From Canna indica (Eukaryota > Streptophyta > Magnoliopsida > Zingiberales > Cannaceae): a stretch of DNA of 64,000 bases. The translations under genes and the position numbers were made by a program. Under the pieces are notes generated by a model. The model had not been told where the DNA came from and searched no databases. It saw nothing but the letters and a program-made list of their open reading frames with translations. Shown here piece by piece: positions 43,513 to 55,672 of the stretch (position 1 is its first letter; every line of letters starts with the position of its first letter). The stretch spans positions 37,066,001 through 37,130,000 of the forward strand of contig CP136896.1 of the NCBI GenBank assembly GCA_034359265.1. Direction: 5' to 3'.

Positions 43513-45042
43513 CTAATGTAAGGCTGAACTTCATCACAATTGAACAAGATATACCGGTGAGCTTGGTTCTTTTCATTGTTGTCCATCAAAAATAAATTAC
43601 CTTTTTTCTTTCCTCCTATAGGACAACCCATGGGTAAAAAAAAACTAGAAAGCTCAGCATCAAAAGACTCACATGTGTCAGCATTTCTTGTCACTCTGTT
43701 CCACCGTGTCTCCACATTAGAGTTCATATAATTGAGCAAAATGTCAAGCATTCCTCAACCAAGTAACCCTCAACTATTGAACCTTCTGGACGAGCTTTAT
43801 TGCGCACGTAAGCCTTCAACTTTCCCAACTCTCTTTTTGGTGAATACATCCACCGAGAATGAACGGGACCACCTAATCTTATCTCATTTGGTAGGTGAAT
43901 AGGCAAATGAAGCATTACATCAAAAAATGAAGGAGGAAAAATCCTCTCTAATTGGCAAAGTGTTTCAGCAATCTCAAATTCTAAGGTCTCTAAATCATTC
44001 ACATCAATAACTCTTTGACATATGGAACGAAAAAAAGAACATAGATGTATCAAAGGATAGGCCACTTAGTGAGGAAGTGTGCTAATCATTGCTACTGGGA
44101 GCAAGTAGTGTAGCATGAAATGAGCATCATGACTCTTGTACCCTGAGACTTTCAAGCCATCTTGGTGAACACATCTTGAAATATTTGCTGCACAATCATC
44201 GGATAATTTTGCTTCCTTGAGAAAGCTACAGAAAATAGACTTCTCATTTTTGTTCATGTTAAAGCATGCTTTTGCATACTTTACTTTCTTGTCTTGATCC
44301 ACTAGTTTCGGATGAAGTTTCTTTCTAATTCCCAGCTCTTGCAAATCTAAACAGGCATTAACATGATCTTTTGTCTTCCCCGTTACATCCAACAAAGTCC
44401 CTATCATATTGTCAAATATGTTTTTTTCAATATGCATGACATCAAGATTATGTCGTAGTTTATTATGCTTCCAATATGACAATTCAAAAAAAATGGACCT
44501 CTTCTTCTAAGGACCACCAATGTTTTTCTTTTGCATCTTCCCAAATGGATTGACAAAGTCTTGCAACAAGTCCAAGATCTCTGTCCCTTCTAACAAATTA
44601 GGAGCATGCCTATGTTCTTCTTTTCCATTGAAATCTCGTGTGTTTCTTCTATAATCATGACTCATCGGCAAGAAAATACGGTGATCCATATAACACATCT
44701 TTCTACTATGCTTCAAGTAAGCCGAATTAGTGTTATAATTACAAGATGGACATGCTAATTTTCTCTTTGTGCTCCAACCACTCAACATAGCATATCCAGG
44801 AAAGTCGCTAATAGTCCATAAAAGGGCTGCTCGCAACTTAAAAGTTTGATTCTTTGAAGCATCATATGTGTCTACTCCCAACTCCCACACAATTTTCAAC
44901 TCTTCAACCAATGGTTGCAAGTACACATCAATATCAGTCCTAGGAGAGTGTTGTCCAGGGATAATTAAAGACAACATAAAATACTCCGACTTCATACATA
45001 ACCATGGTGGAAGGTTGTATGGCATAAGTATTACCGGCCATA

Positions 45043-46478
45043 TGTTGGCTTAAGGTTTTCAACCTTGGTTTTAATCTCGGTTTTGATGATAACAAACATG
45101 GAACTAATATTTCATTGAGAAATATTTTCAGGTTCCATTTCGTTAGCGTTCGATGTCCTCGATCAAAAATATCAGAAGAAATTAGAAAATCGAAAGGACA
45201 TTGATCGTCGCGCTTGCGTTCATCGTGGAATATCTCAAAGTTCGACGTATGCACCAAAGACGTATTGGACTAGTCCATAGATCACATGGAAAGCTCTCCA
45301 AGTTGATGCTCATTGAAAGCCGGAACCCGGAAATGAAGCACCCAAGAAGAAGGCTGAAAAAATCAAGTTCAGCCTAGGTTCGATCGACCGGTCAGTCGAT
45401 CGAATGAAGTTTGAATATTGGCAGTAGGCAATTCGGTCGACCGGTCGATCGACCGAATGTTGCCAAAAAATGGTGGTAGCCAATCGTTTGATTGAAGATG
45501 GTGTAGAAATTGGCTAAGGCTACTTCGGTCGACCGGTCGATCGACCGACAGAGGTGAAAAATTGGCAGTGCGTGCGTTGGTCAACCGATCGGTCGATCGA
45601 ATTACAAATCGCATGTTCGCGCCTCTGGCTTCACTGCATCGGTCGACCGGTTGGTCGACAAGATTGTGGATCACTCATCTCATGACTCATTCGGTCGACC
45701 CGTCGGTCAACCGCACAGAGAGATTGAGTAGCGATCGCTTGAGCGGTCGATCGATGATCGACCAAACGACGATAACGGCTAGTTTTCCGCCCGTTGAGCT
45801 GTCGTTTCTTTGAGAGGTTATAAATATCCCTCATCTAACTACTTTAACTTCTCTTACAGATTTAATTGAGCTTTCTAGAAGCAATTTGAGCCTTCAAAAA
45901 GAATTAATTGCTGCGCCATGTTCTTCCGTCAACATCCTTCTCAAGCGCCCAGTTCTGTTCCTCAACTCTGCTGCGATTCAAGTTCATCTACTGGTCGAGT
46001 TGAAGGCTTGAAGGCTTGGGAAAAAGAGCATTGGTCCTTCTTTTAATTCTCAGCTCTTTTTCTTTGTATTTGAATATTTATTTCAAACCTATTTTATATG
46101 TAATAGCTTGTTAGGTGTGCTAGAGAAACACTTAGGGTTAGGCTTTGTAGAATTGTGTTTTGCCTAGGTGAATAGGTTTGAGGAGTTCTCAAAGTGGTAA
46201 GAATTGTGTCCTTAGTTGTATTCAAAGGAAAACACAAGTTCTATAAAGTAGTTGGTTATAAATCCTTGGTGTGGAGCCAAGGTAGTGGAGTAGGCAGTTG
46301 GCCGAACCACTATAAATTCGTGTGTTAGCATTGGCAGTTTGTTTGTGTTTATTGCTTCTGCTTGCTATAAATATCGTGCTTAGCCTAACAAATCAAGAAA
46401 TGATTAGAATTGGAATTAGGCGACAATTGTTAGATAACACACTATTCACCCTCCTCTAGTGTGCCATTTCACCCAACA
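45043..46478 (+). mobile_element. solo Sirevirus-like copia LTR C (1436 bp)
   Basis: Starts TGTTGGCTTAAGGTTTTC and ends TTTCACCCAACA, with a perfect target duplication CCATA (45038-45042 and 46479-46483). It contains a palindrome cluster (about 45380-45770) and TATAAATA at 45819-45826. It lies in the middle of the TNP2 core. Open frames within it are not genes. Confidence 0.92.
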
Positions 46479-47483
46479 CCATATACTATAAGAAATACTC
46501 ATGGTCCTATATGGATTGAATCCATCGCTAGTCAACCCAAGTCTTATGTTGCGTGGGTCACTAGCAAAACCAGGTTAACGCTCATCGAAGTCCTTCCATG
46601 CTCCGCCATCAGCAGGATACCTTAACTTTCCATCTCTTATTCGCTCTTCCTCATGCCACCTCATTAAATTTGCAGTCCTCTCACACATGAACAACCTTTG
46701 AAGTCTAGGAATTAACGGAAAGTGTCTTAAAACTTTAGCCGCTACTTTGTGGCCTTGCTTGGAATTTTCTAGCTTATTCTCTGCCTGTGAATTCTCAACC
46801 CATCGTGAAGCATCACAAATATGACAAGACTTGTCTTTCTCATGCTCTTTCCAATATAACATACAATTAATGGGACAAGCATCAATCTTTTTATAATCAA
46901 GGCCCAAGTCCCTTATCATGGCTCTTGTTTTATTAAAAGATTGGGGGATGTTCAAATCTGGCATAGCTTCTTTTAGTAGCTCTAAGAGTGCATTGAATGA
47001 CACATTACTCCAGCCAAAGAGACACTTCATCAAATATAACCGAATGGTGAAGGACAAGGTAGAGAAATTTTTACAACCGATGTACAATTCCTTGTTTGTC
47101 TCCTCTAATAAATTATAAATTTTTTTGGCATCTTCATTAGGACCCTCTGTAACTCCATCTTCTTCTGCCACTTCTCTAAATCTATCATGCAACAATCCAT
47201 CCATATCATCCATGTCATCCATGCAATTCTCTCCATCATCGATGTCATCATCCTTCTCTGTGCGCATTGTTAACTCCTCACCATGGTTTACCCAATCAGT
47301 GTAGCCTTTTAGAAATCCATAGTCTATTAAATGTTCAAAGACTACATCTTTTGTCAACCAACGACCATTACCACATTTCGCACAAGGGCATAAAATCTCC
47401 CCTCCCTGAGGCCTTCCTTTATTATAAGCAAAATCTAGGAAACATTGGACACCATTGATATACTCTGTACTATATCTCGGCAT

Positions 47484-49019
47484 TTGAACTCATTCTTTAT
47501 CCATTGATTTCACTTAACTACATAAATAAAAAATGCAAAGGGTAAGAAACGACAACATCAACTTGATGAGTTATACATGCAACTCCAACATAGTGCAAAA
47601 TCACTTAGAACATGTAGGCATAAATATGATCATCTTTAAAGTAAGTGATCATCTTGAACTCAACATTAATTAAATTTAACGGTAATTAAGAGAAAAACAT
47701 GTAGAACAAAGTGTTCATTTCCAAACACTTAGAACAAAGTATGAGAAAAACCAAAGTGAATGTGATTGTCCTAGTATTTTAGATCAAACCTGATGAAAAC
47801 CTAAGAGAAAGGAAATGTAATGGCATAAATCAAATCTAGCTAGTTTTTGGTTAATGATTTACAACCTAACTCAAGTTCAGCCAAACTTGATATCCAATTT
47901 GAGCTTACAAATATTATTCTACCCCAGAAATCTTAACCCATGAAAAAGATGGAGTGTGACAACTCCTTATTAGAACTCTTGAACTGTGATTGTTGTGGAC
48001 TGTTGCTGCTAGAAATCTACTGTTTCATGGGAGAATCAATCTTTATTCATGAAGTTGTTCTTTCAAAGAAGATATCACTCCTCACACCACTTCACAGAAT
48101 CAAACTGATAAATATTTATGCTCTAGCTTGATACATAATCATCCATTTTATAAGTCCGGAGCACTTAAATGATAAACCAAGTCAAATTCAGAACAACCTA
48201 CTCGAAAAGGAGCATTTTAACAATTATGCACTTTATGGTAGTATCATAAAAAAAACCTTAGCAGTAAATATTGGTTGCTACATAAAAAAGGGAATGATCC
48301 AACAATCATAATTAGAAAGCAAACTACAAATGGAGAAACAATATGATAAGAATAATTAGAAAGCAAACTTCATACAATCTCAAGCAATAAACACATCTCA
48401 AGCCAATTGGAGATCCACAAAATTTGGCTTTTGTGGCATCTGGCGGTATCTTGAAAATGCATTCTCATTTTTTAATCCCTGTAGCATTATCATCAATGAT
48501 ATATTACTTGTCATGTGAGTCATAAGCTGATTATTCTAACTCCTAAAAATATTAAGGTAATTATTCTAAGATTGTGCAGGATTGTTTGAGAGTCATTAGC
48601 TAGAGAACCTGAAACTTAAGAAAATAACTTCAGTACCTACAAAACCTTGCACATCTATAATGGATTTTTGAAATGGATGCATTTTCATTTTCTTACTCTA
48701 TCTTATTATTTTATTGGTAATACTTTACTTTACTATGTAGAAGTAACTTTAATTTTTTATATAAAAGAAAGGGAAAGGAAAAAATAATAAGAACACAACA
48801 AGGCAGTAACTTTACTATGAAGAAGTAAAAAAGATGCTTCATTTTTTAGCATCTTATATTTTCCTTGCAAAAACATCATGTCACACTATGAACAGGACCA
48901 AATGACAACAACACAACACAATATGAAGCAAACCAATTACAGGTAACAGGGTTATACTCTATTCTATGAAGAAGTTAAACAAACATTTTAGAATGTTCAA
49001 TGAGATTCAAGTAAGATAG
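47484..49019 (-). other. leader/5' region of the CACTA TNP2 gene
   Basis: 1.5 kb of AT-rich DNA upstream of the TNP2 start, without a recognisable gene. It probably contains the long leader intron common in these elements, but I cannot place its ends. Confidence 0.35.
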
Positions 49020-49199
49020 ATGATGAGCACCTCCTTTTGAAGCGCTTCTCGTCTTTGAATGGATATAGCTTCAATTGCTCTTTCACCTAGTCAGACATAA
49101 TAAAATGGATGCTAGTTGAGACTAAAAGTGCTGATTGATTAAATAAGACTATAAGTACCAAGTATAAGATTATAAGACTATTGTGATAATGGATTACCA

Positions 49200-49740
49200 G
49201 CCATGATAGATCAGCGAGCAAGACTACAGGATGCGATAGAGGAAAACCAAGACTGCAGGACGTGATATACAGGACTGCAGGACTGTAGGATGCGAGCAGG
49301 AGGATTACCAGCGGCGATAGATAAGATTACGATAGAGAAGAAGGATTACCAGCAGCGATAGATCAGGGCGCGAGCAGGAGGATTAGGCTGATCAGCGACG
49401 ATAGAGCAGGAGGATTAGGATGCGAGCAGAGGGAAAAAAGAAAGAAGGGGATTAGGCTTATTAGCGACGATAGAGCAGGAGTTACCAGCAGCGAGGAGGA
49501 GGATTACGATGCATGCGGGAGTACTAGCGGCAATAGAGCCGGAGTTACCAGCGGCGAGTAGGAGGATTAGGATGCGAGCAGGAGTACTAGTGGCGAGCAA
49601 GAGTTAATAGCGGCGAGCAGGAGGAATTACCAGCGGCGAGCAGGAGGAGTTACCACCGGCGATAGAGCAGAAGGAGGGTTTTAGTCGAGCAGGAGGAGGG
49701 CGGGCATTGGGAAACAAGAAAGGGGCGCGGGGGGGGCGGG
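49200..49740 (-). repeat. GC-rich degenerate tandem block at the CACTA 5' side
   Basis: Built from variants of GCGAGCAGGAGGATTACCAG and GCGATAGAGCAGGA, far richer in G and C than its surroundings. It sits just inside the subterminal repeats, as the GC-rich downstream control region does in En/Spm. An open frame here (49600-49415 on the minus strand) is a repeat artefact. Confidence 0.65.
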
Positions 49741-49859
49741 ATTTTTGTCGATCAGCTGCTGAAAAAATGAGCGGGTTTTGAAACTATTTTAGTTATTAGA
49801 TTTAGGAATGGTTTATTTTTATTGTTCCGTTTTTGACATATATGAACCATTTTGGGGTG

Positions 49860-50016
49860 TTTCAAAGAGAACACTTCCATTCTGTTCCTATAGTATATTG
49901 GCTAAGGGAATAATTTTGAAAATCGTTCCCATATATTAGCTACGGGAACAGTTTTTATCTGTGTTCCCATAGTATATTGGCTACGGGAACAGTTACTAAA
50001 ACCGTTCCCATATATA
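49860..50016 (-). repeat. CACTA subterminal repeats
   Basis: Repeated units of GTTCCCATA.TATATTGGCTA and CTACGGGAACAGTTT in direct and inverted forms. Their place at the outer edge beyond the GC-rich block fits transposase-binding subterminal repeats. Confidence 0.6.
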
Positions 50017-50084
50017 TTTGAAAATCAAAAGTTTGGATACTTGAAACTGTGCGTCATGTATATGTTGCATTCATGTGATGTGAT

Positions 50085-50228
50085 AATCCAACCATGTGAT
50101 CTATCACGATGAATCTATTTTTATCTTCACCAAATAAATCCAACCATGTGATCTATCACCATGAATCTATTTTTATCTTCACCAAATAAATCCAACCATG
50201 TGATCTATCACCATGAATCAATCCAACC
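50085..50228 (+). repeat. 52-bp tandem repeat, about 2.7 copies
   Basis: Units start AATCCAACCATGTGATCTAT at 50085, 50137 and 50189 and are nearly identical, which indicates recent duplication. Non-coding. Confidence 0.85.
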
Positions 50229-50574
50229 AAATAAAAAGTATATATGCCATTAAAACATTGAGTTTAGGAGAATGTAGGAGCATCCTCTCTTTACTGTTCA
50301 TTGAATTCGATCCTAGTTAATTTGATTTGGTTGAAACCAATTAGGAATTTATTTCTCATGGCCCAAGTTCACATTATGTCAGCTACAAGTTAATGCAAAT
50401 AAGGGAAAGCATTAAAATAAACCGTCACAGGGTATAAATTCATGCATTTAAATATAATGGCCTTTAAAAGTGAAAATAAGGGAAAGCATTAAAATAAACA
50501 CAGTCACAAGGTATAAAATTTCATGACACTAAGCAACTACTTAAGATTCTTAATAAGTTTCATTCTATCATTGT
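50229..50574. other. spacer with a short direct repeat
   Basis: Non-coding. AATAAGGGAAAGCATTAAAA occurs twice (near 50398 and 50475), each followed by GTCACA.GGTATAAA. Confidence 0.6.
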
Positions 50575-50869
50575 TGTTAAAGTCCCACATTGATTGAGAT
50601 TGTAATCAAGATAGTCTTTAAATAAATTGGACAATCCTCCTCTTATGAACTAGTTTTTGAGGTGGAGTTAGGTTCAAATTTGATTTTCTAACATGATATT
50701 AGAGCCAGACCTATTTTGATTGTGGGCCACATGGATCTTGGGCGTAAGAGGAGTGTGTTAAAGTCTCACATTGATTGAGGTTGTGATCTAGATGACCTTT
50801 AAATATATTGAACAATCCTCTCCCTATTAATTTTTGAAGTGGAGTTAAGTTGAGACTGATTTTCTAACA
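50575..50869 (+). mobile_element. TRIM retrotransposon, complete (295 bp)
   Basis: Two short LTRs, 50575-50693 and 50756-50869, both starting TGTTAAAGTC and ending TTTTCTAACA. Right after the first LTR is TGATATTAGAGCC, close to the initiator tRNA-Met primer site TGGTATCAGAGCC. Before the second is a purine stretch AAGAGGAG. Flanks ATTGT (50570-50574) and ATTGC (50870-50874) are a target duplication with one mismatch. No coding sequence, as expected for a TRIM. Confidence 0.88.
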
Positions 50870-51886
50870 ATTGCAACTTGTGCTTTTAAAGTGAGAATTC
50901 TATAAACATGCAACTTCGTACCAGCTCTATGAGCTCTTGAAGTAGATTCTTGTACATTCCGGTCTCATCCAGAAACCAGAGATAAATAACATAATTTAGC
51001 ATCATAAATAATTGGATTCAGTCAGGGCGAAGATAAGCATTCAAGTCTGGATCATTATGGCATCATCATATTAACTTAAAATTGCACCAGTTTCTTGTTT
51101 GGAATGTCGTATTTTAATGTTTAGCAATTAATTGTCTCAATATTTTCTTTAAGAAGCTAAGTAGGGAAGAAATTAAAGAGCAATTAGCAATTAATTGTGA
51201 TTTATTTTAACAAGGTTGGCTTTATGCATGTCTACTAATTAACTTTAACTATAAATGTAATTTGGACTGAGAAAGTAACATACCAAATCATGTGGTGATG
51301 CTTTTGAGGGGATTTAAGATGAGGCATGTTGAGTAGGAAAAGGTGAGAGGAGTCGAATTTCTTCGTGAACATAGTATGACAAAAAGATGCACTGAATCAT
51401 AGCTGCAGAGTTACCTAGTGAAACTTCAACTACATTGATGAGATAATTGATTTAAAACAAAAAGTCCACAACTTTTCTCGATGTTAGAATTATTAGTATA
51501 GGTGAAGATATATCATTGCACAAGCTGCATATAGAAAAAAAAATTAACTTTGTTCCTCACCTTAGTGGCACAATCCTAAACTTTAACTGTTGAATGGAAT
51601 TGAGAGCATCAATAAACTTGATGGTGTCAAAAACTGAAAGCAGCATGTAAAATAGAGCTGCTTACACCAAATAAAATATTCATTTATCCTATTACATAAA
51701 ATCTTCATTTTATTTGCATCAAATAAAATAAAATCATTCGAAGAGATCAAGAAATCCGATGAGTATAAGAACAAGAAATCAGTACATCATTCAAAACAAT
51801 TATATAAATTGCTACATGAAATTTAATTGAACTACATGAAATTTATTTCTTCCTCTGTGTTTGTGATCTCTATCTAGCTTTCTTAA
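50870..51886. other. AT-rich spacer, no gene seen
   Basis: About 1 kb without a coding or repeat signal I can support. It is the left flank of the next gypsy element. Confidence 0.5.
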
Positions 51887-54242
51887 GGTAAGACCCGAGG
51901 TTTTCTAATATGAAATTTATTTTGGTGCAGCGCACCGGATCATGAGCTAGTCGGGATGAGTCACGAAATCGCCGTAAGTAGAAGGGATAATTTAAGTTTT
52001 ATGAATTTTTGTTGTTAAATATTCCTTTCCTTCATGATCATAAAATGATTTAGTAGAGACGGATCTAAAATCGTGTTTGTGGATCGAGTCGGGGTTCAAA
52101 TCGGGCTCAGATTGAGTCGTAGGGGCTAATTAAGTGAGAGGGGCAAATTGGTCAAAGGGAAATGAGGGAATTAAACCCTCACCCCCTTAGCAGCAGTGCG
52201 GCTCAAGCATTGGAGCCGCACGCAGCCCGACAAGAGAGAGGAGAGAGGGAGAGCTTTGAGGTTGGCGCCGGATTCGTGCCGCCATCGGAAAAATCAAGAT
52301 CGTCGTCGCTCGTCCAATTTTTCCCTTAGAGCAAGGTAAGTGGATCGAACCTGGTTATGTAGGGCAAGCGGGTAGCCGACCCAAGGTTTTATGGGTTTCC
52401 TTTAGATTTCTCGAGTACTTTCGTTGATTCATCGATGTTTCTTCCAAGATTCGATCCAAACGTTATGTATGTTGTTCGTATGAAGTTTTCTCGTTGTTTT
52501 CTTGATGATTAGGGTCGACCACATGAAGGGAAAAAGGGGGAAGGTCATGCCGAATTTTCCCACAATTTCCTAGAGTGGTCGGAAGCACTCCATTTTGAGT
52601 TTCTCTCGCGATTGATGACTTGATTCCTCTCAACCATGGCCGAGAACCTTTTTCCCCTACCCTAATTGCTCTCGGCCGAGCACGAGCATCCTAGGGTAGG
52701 CTCGGCCGAGTAGGTGGGGAAATTAAGGGGAAAAGGGCTCGAGTTGGTTCACATTTACATGTAGGGTATTATATCCTTGATTTCATATGGATCACTCAAT
52801 CAATATATGAATTGTTAGTAGTGATAGATTGAGAATATCATGCTATAAGGAAATGTTCTTCATAGGGTATACATGGTTAGAATTTCGTATGACATATAAT
52901 TTTGAGAAAGTTCCTCCATTAATTTACTAGTATTGAACTTTTACCATGTTAGTTTAGTTATTACCTTGCTGAAATTTATTGATTAAATGCATAATTAAAT
53001 TTATTTATTGTTGCAACATATGGTTATTCATGGTAGTAAGTGTAGCACAATTTCCTTATAATTTAGATGTTGTGATATAACTGTATTTGAACATTTCTAT
53101 GCTTACGACATGTGATTTACACTTAAGGAACGTGGCGAATGACACTCGATGATTATAAGGAAATTATAGGGTGTTGCTGATCGAAAAAATCTGGACATAG
53201 ACAAGCTAGGTTTCACACTTAGGAATAAATCAGCGGGCACTAGTGTGTGGATGGGAGAGCCCAGAATAGGGGAACCGGATGCGGGTGAATGCTCGGGATT
53301 AAATAAGAAAACTTTAGAATACTTTGCTTGTGTATTGTGGTTGTGATAGTCGGCTGAGAAGCATGGACAGTCAGGACGACTAATGCTTGACTCGGCGGGT
53401 GATTAGGGTCTTGAGATTGCACCGGCGGGACCGCTAGGTGTTAGACCCGAGTGGCGGAGGGTCTTGAGATTCCATCAGTGGGCCACGCTGACGGTAGACC
53501 CGAGTTGGGTGGGACTAGCTATCCCTAACCTGGTGGGTTCCTAAGACTAGTTGACCATCCTAGTTGATGGGCCCAGTGATTGCCTCTGACTTTCCTTGTG
53601 TGTTTTATGGGCCGTGCGGCTGGTTACTATCTTGTGGTGAAGGGCGGGGCCGAGTGATTCCTAGCCTGGGAGGGCCGCTATGGCCTAATATATTATTTGT
53701 AGATGTGGCCTATAGGCCGGTTGTCATGTCATGACTAGTTTAGATCCCTAAGCATTATAGATTGCTGACTTATGTGCATGTCATTATATTGGGGATTTAC
53801 GTGGAGGTTCGAAAGAATCGCTCACTGAGTTCCTTGTGGACTCATGGTTTACTTCTTTTGTTTTGCAGAGCCCGACCATTGAGGTATGGCTTGGAGACAT
53901 GGTGCAGCTGGAGGGCAGGCAGTGGTGCAAATCTCGTAGCAACGTCCAGTAGTCGTACTCGTGATGTCTAGGTTTGTTTTCATACATTAAGTGATGTTTA
54001 TCTTGAAAACATGTATTTGATTTTTAACTCGAGTTATTCTTAAAAGCTGGTTTGTTTTCCATCAACTCTTTTTAGATTGTTCAAAACTATTTGAATTAAA
54101 TAAAAGCTTGTGTCGTTGTTCTTTTACCTGTTTGTTCTTGTGGCATGTATTTTCGGCATTTTATTATTCAGTGTATGTAGTAGGCTGCGGGGTACCGACA
54201 TATACCCTGGCCGGTCACGCGACCCTGAGTTGGGGCGTGACA
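51887..54242 (+). repeat. 5' LTR of gypsy element E (2356 bp)
   Basis: Starts with (G)GTAAGACCCGAGG, where the first T of the usual TG has become G, and ends TTGGGGCGTGACA. Donor AAG|GTAAGTGG at 52336 and acceptor TTTTGTTTTGCAG|AG at 53868 repeat the splice-like layout of the family. The short open frames inside are not conserved in the sister LTRs. Confidence 0.88.
52336..53868 (+). other. putative intron inside the 5' LTR of element E
   Basis: 1533 bp between a GTAAGTGG donor and a GCAG|AG acceptor behind a T-rich run. In this copy the signals lie in a 5' LTR, so splicing would shorten the leader ahead of gag. Confidence 0.42.
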
Positions 54243-54246
54243 AAGT

Positions 54247-54258
54247 TGGTATCAGAAC
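54247..54258 (+). other. primer-binding site (initiator tRNA-Met)
   Basis: TGGTATCAGAAC, four bases after the LTR, differs by one base from the standard TGGTATCAGAGC complement of the tRNA 3' end. Confidence 0.85.
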
Positions 54259-54460
54259 TTTTGGTTAGGTCTTGACTACGACTAGGAGTTGGGTACCATA
54301 TGAGACCTATGTTAGCGTGTCGACATATGGTATAGGTATGCTACGAGATCTGGCAACCACGACTGCACCTAGCTCACCATGTGGTTAGTAATTTAAATTA
54401 CAATTGAATAAATTGTTTATGTTAATTGGAGAATTGTTTCTTTTTCTCTATATTAGTTTG

Positions 54461-55632
54461 ATGGAGACTCATAATGCTGCACTAAGCGGTAGTGGCAGTA
54501 ATTCGATAGAACGCCGGGGCCGGGGTAGGGAAAGAGAGCAGTCCGAAGAGCAGTGGCAGAATTCCATGATTGCTCAACTGCAAGCTCAGGTGGCTCAGTT
54601 AACAGAGGTGCTCCTCAGGGAGCAGGAGTTAAGACATCAGATACAGCAACAACACCAACAATAGCCGCCGCCGCAGCCTGTACCAATGGTTCCGGTGGTA
54701 CCGGAGGTGGCCGAGACAGTAGCACCGGTGATTAGGGTTCCTGGAGCCCCATCTTATGCAGACTTCGTCAAGTTGAAGCCGCCAGAATTCACCGGAACAG
54801 ACCGGCAGGTGGAAGTCACTGAGTTTCTCGGGGACTGCTACGAACTGTGCATATAACTGGAGTGCTCATCGGAAGCAGCGGCTTGTATGATCGGCTTACA
54901 GATGAGGGGACTGGCAAAGGTCTGGCTGCACACTTGGAGGGCTCGCATGGGCAGTAGGCGCACCGCCTGCCACCTAGGAAGAGTTTAGGGCGATTGTGGT
55001 GGAACAATACTTGCCAATGAGTGTTCGCGACCAGCGGGCATGGGACTTTGAGATGCTGCGTCAGTCTGGTGGCATGTCAGTGTCAGAGTATGAGATGGAA
55101 TCCAACTAGCTTTCCAAATATCATCCAAGCCTAGTGGCATCTGAGACCGTCAGGGTCAAGAGGTTCATTGAGGGCTTGAGGCCTTAGATAGGCAGGCTCA
55201 ACCACTACACCAAGGATTCCACTCTTGCTCGAGTGGTGGATGAGGCCCTTCGGAAGGAAGCTTTGGTTCCGTTTGAGAGGAATGATCTACCGGGTCACTC
55301 TAAGGGGACTGTAGCTACTGCAGATCACCAACAAAGCCGAGGGCAGGGTGGTAGCCGGGGCCGTGGGGGCCCAGGGTCTGGGACAGTGAGGCTGGCAGGG
55401 TCAAGGGTGTTTCTCAGAAGTCAGATATGTCGCAGTGTGGTCGCTGTAATCGGAGGCACTGGGGGGCTTGTTTTGGCTGCTCGGATGCCTACTTTAAATG
55501 CGGCCAGGTCGGGCACTTTAAGAAGGACTGTCCAAACAGAGATGGCCAGAGATCTGAGCAATCAAAAGGAAAGGCACCTATGTCGGTAGGGTCAGTGGCC
55601 CAGAGAGGTCAGATGCAGAATAGGGGACCATA
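54461..55632 (+). pseudogene. gypsy gag (decayed)
   Basis: Starts at 54461 (METHNAALSGSGSN). A Gln-rich predicted coiled coil (IAQLQAQVAQLTEVLLREQE) precedes the first stop at 54662. Reading on in frame gives YADFVKLKPPEFTG, the usual start of the retrotransposon gag domain. Many later stops and shifts break it. Near 55430-55540 a double zinc-knuckle region is visible (CGRCNRRHWGACF, then FKCGQVGHFKKDCP), which would package RNA. The start is chosen as the first ATG after the primer site that leads into gag-like text. Confidence 0.82.
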
Positions 55633-55672
55633 GGCTAGCCATTCAGAGAGACCGTCTGCCAGGGTTTTTGCC

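Larger units (their letters stand above)
42651..47483 (-). pseudogene. CACTA TNP2 transposase, split by a solo LTR
   Basis: Starts at 47483 (MPRYSTEYINGVQCFLDFAY), the transposase-associated N-terminal domain, with CPCAKCG and the HG of TDWVNHGEEL. The Transposase_21 core follows: HFPLIPRLQRLFM near 46710, LGLTSDGFNP near 46520 with a conserved Asp, then beyond the LTR MPYNLPPWLCMK and LLWTISDFPGYAMLSGW near 44800. DUF4218-like (about 44065-43740) and DUF4216-like (about 43301-42820) regions follow, and an acidic C-terminus ends at the stop at 42651. An 81-bp intron is at 43512-43432. Stops at 46575, 44507, 44066 and 42819, a frameshift near 43740 and the LTR at 45043-46478 inactivate it. Confidence 0.9.
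37568..50020 (-). mobile_element. CACTA (En/Spm, TNP2-type) transposon with nested insertions
   Basis: A minus-strand element with TNP2 transposase upstream (47483 to 42651) and a second gene downstream (38883 to 37568), the normal CACTA gene order. Its 5' side shows a GC-rich tandem block (about 49200-49740) and outer subterminal repeats (about 49860-50016). A solo copia LTR interrupts TNP2, and a LINE fragment and other repeats lie between the two genes. I found no intact CACTA tip on either side, so both ends are approximate. Confidence 0.78.

Noticed and set aside
47940..48131. 63-codon plus-strand frame
   Set aside because: No recognisable domain, in the leader of a minus-strand transposase; length is within chance expectation.
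49415..49600. Repeat-encoded 61-codon frame on the minus strand
   Set aside because: Generated by the GC-rich tandem block; no start context or homology.
54553..54735. Second open frame overlapping gag
   Set aside because: Out of frame with the coiled-coil and gag domain text; low-complexity Gly/Thr-rich output from a repeat-like region.
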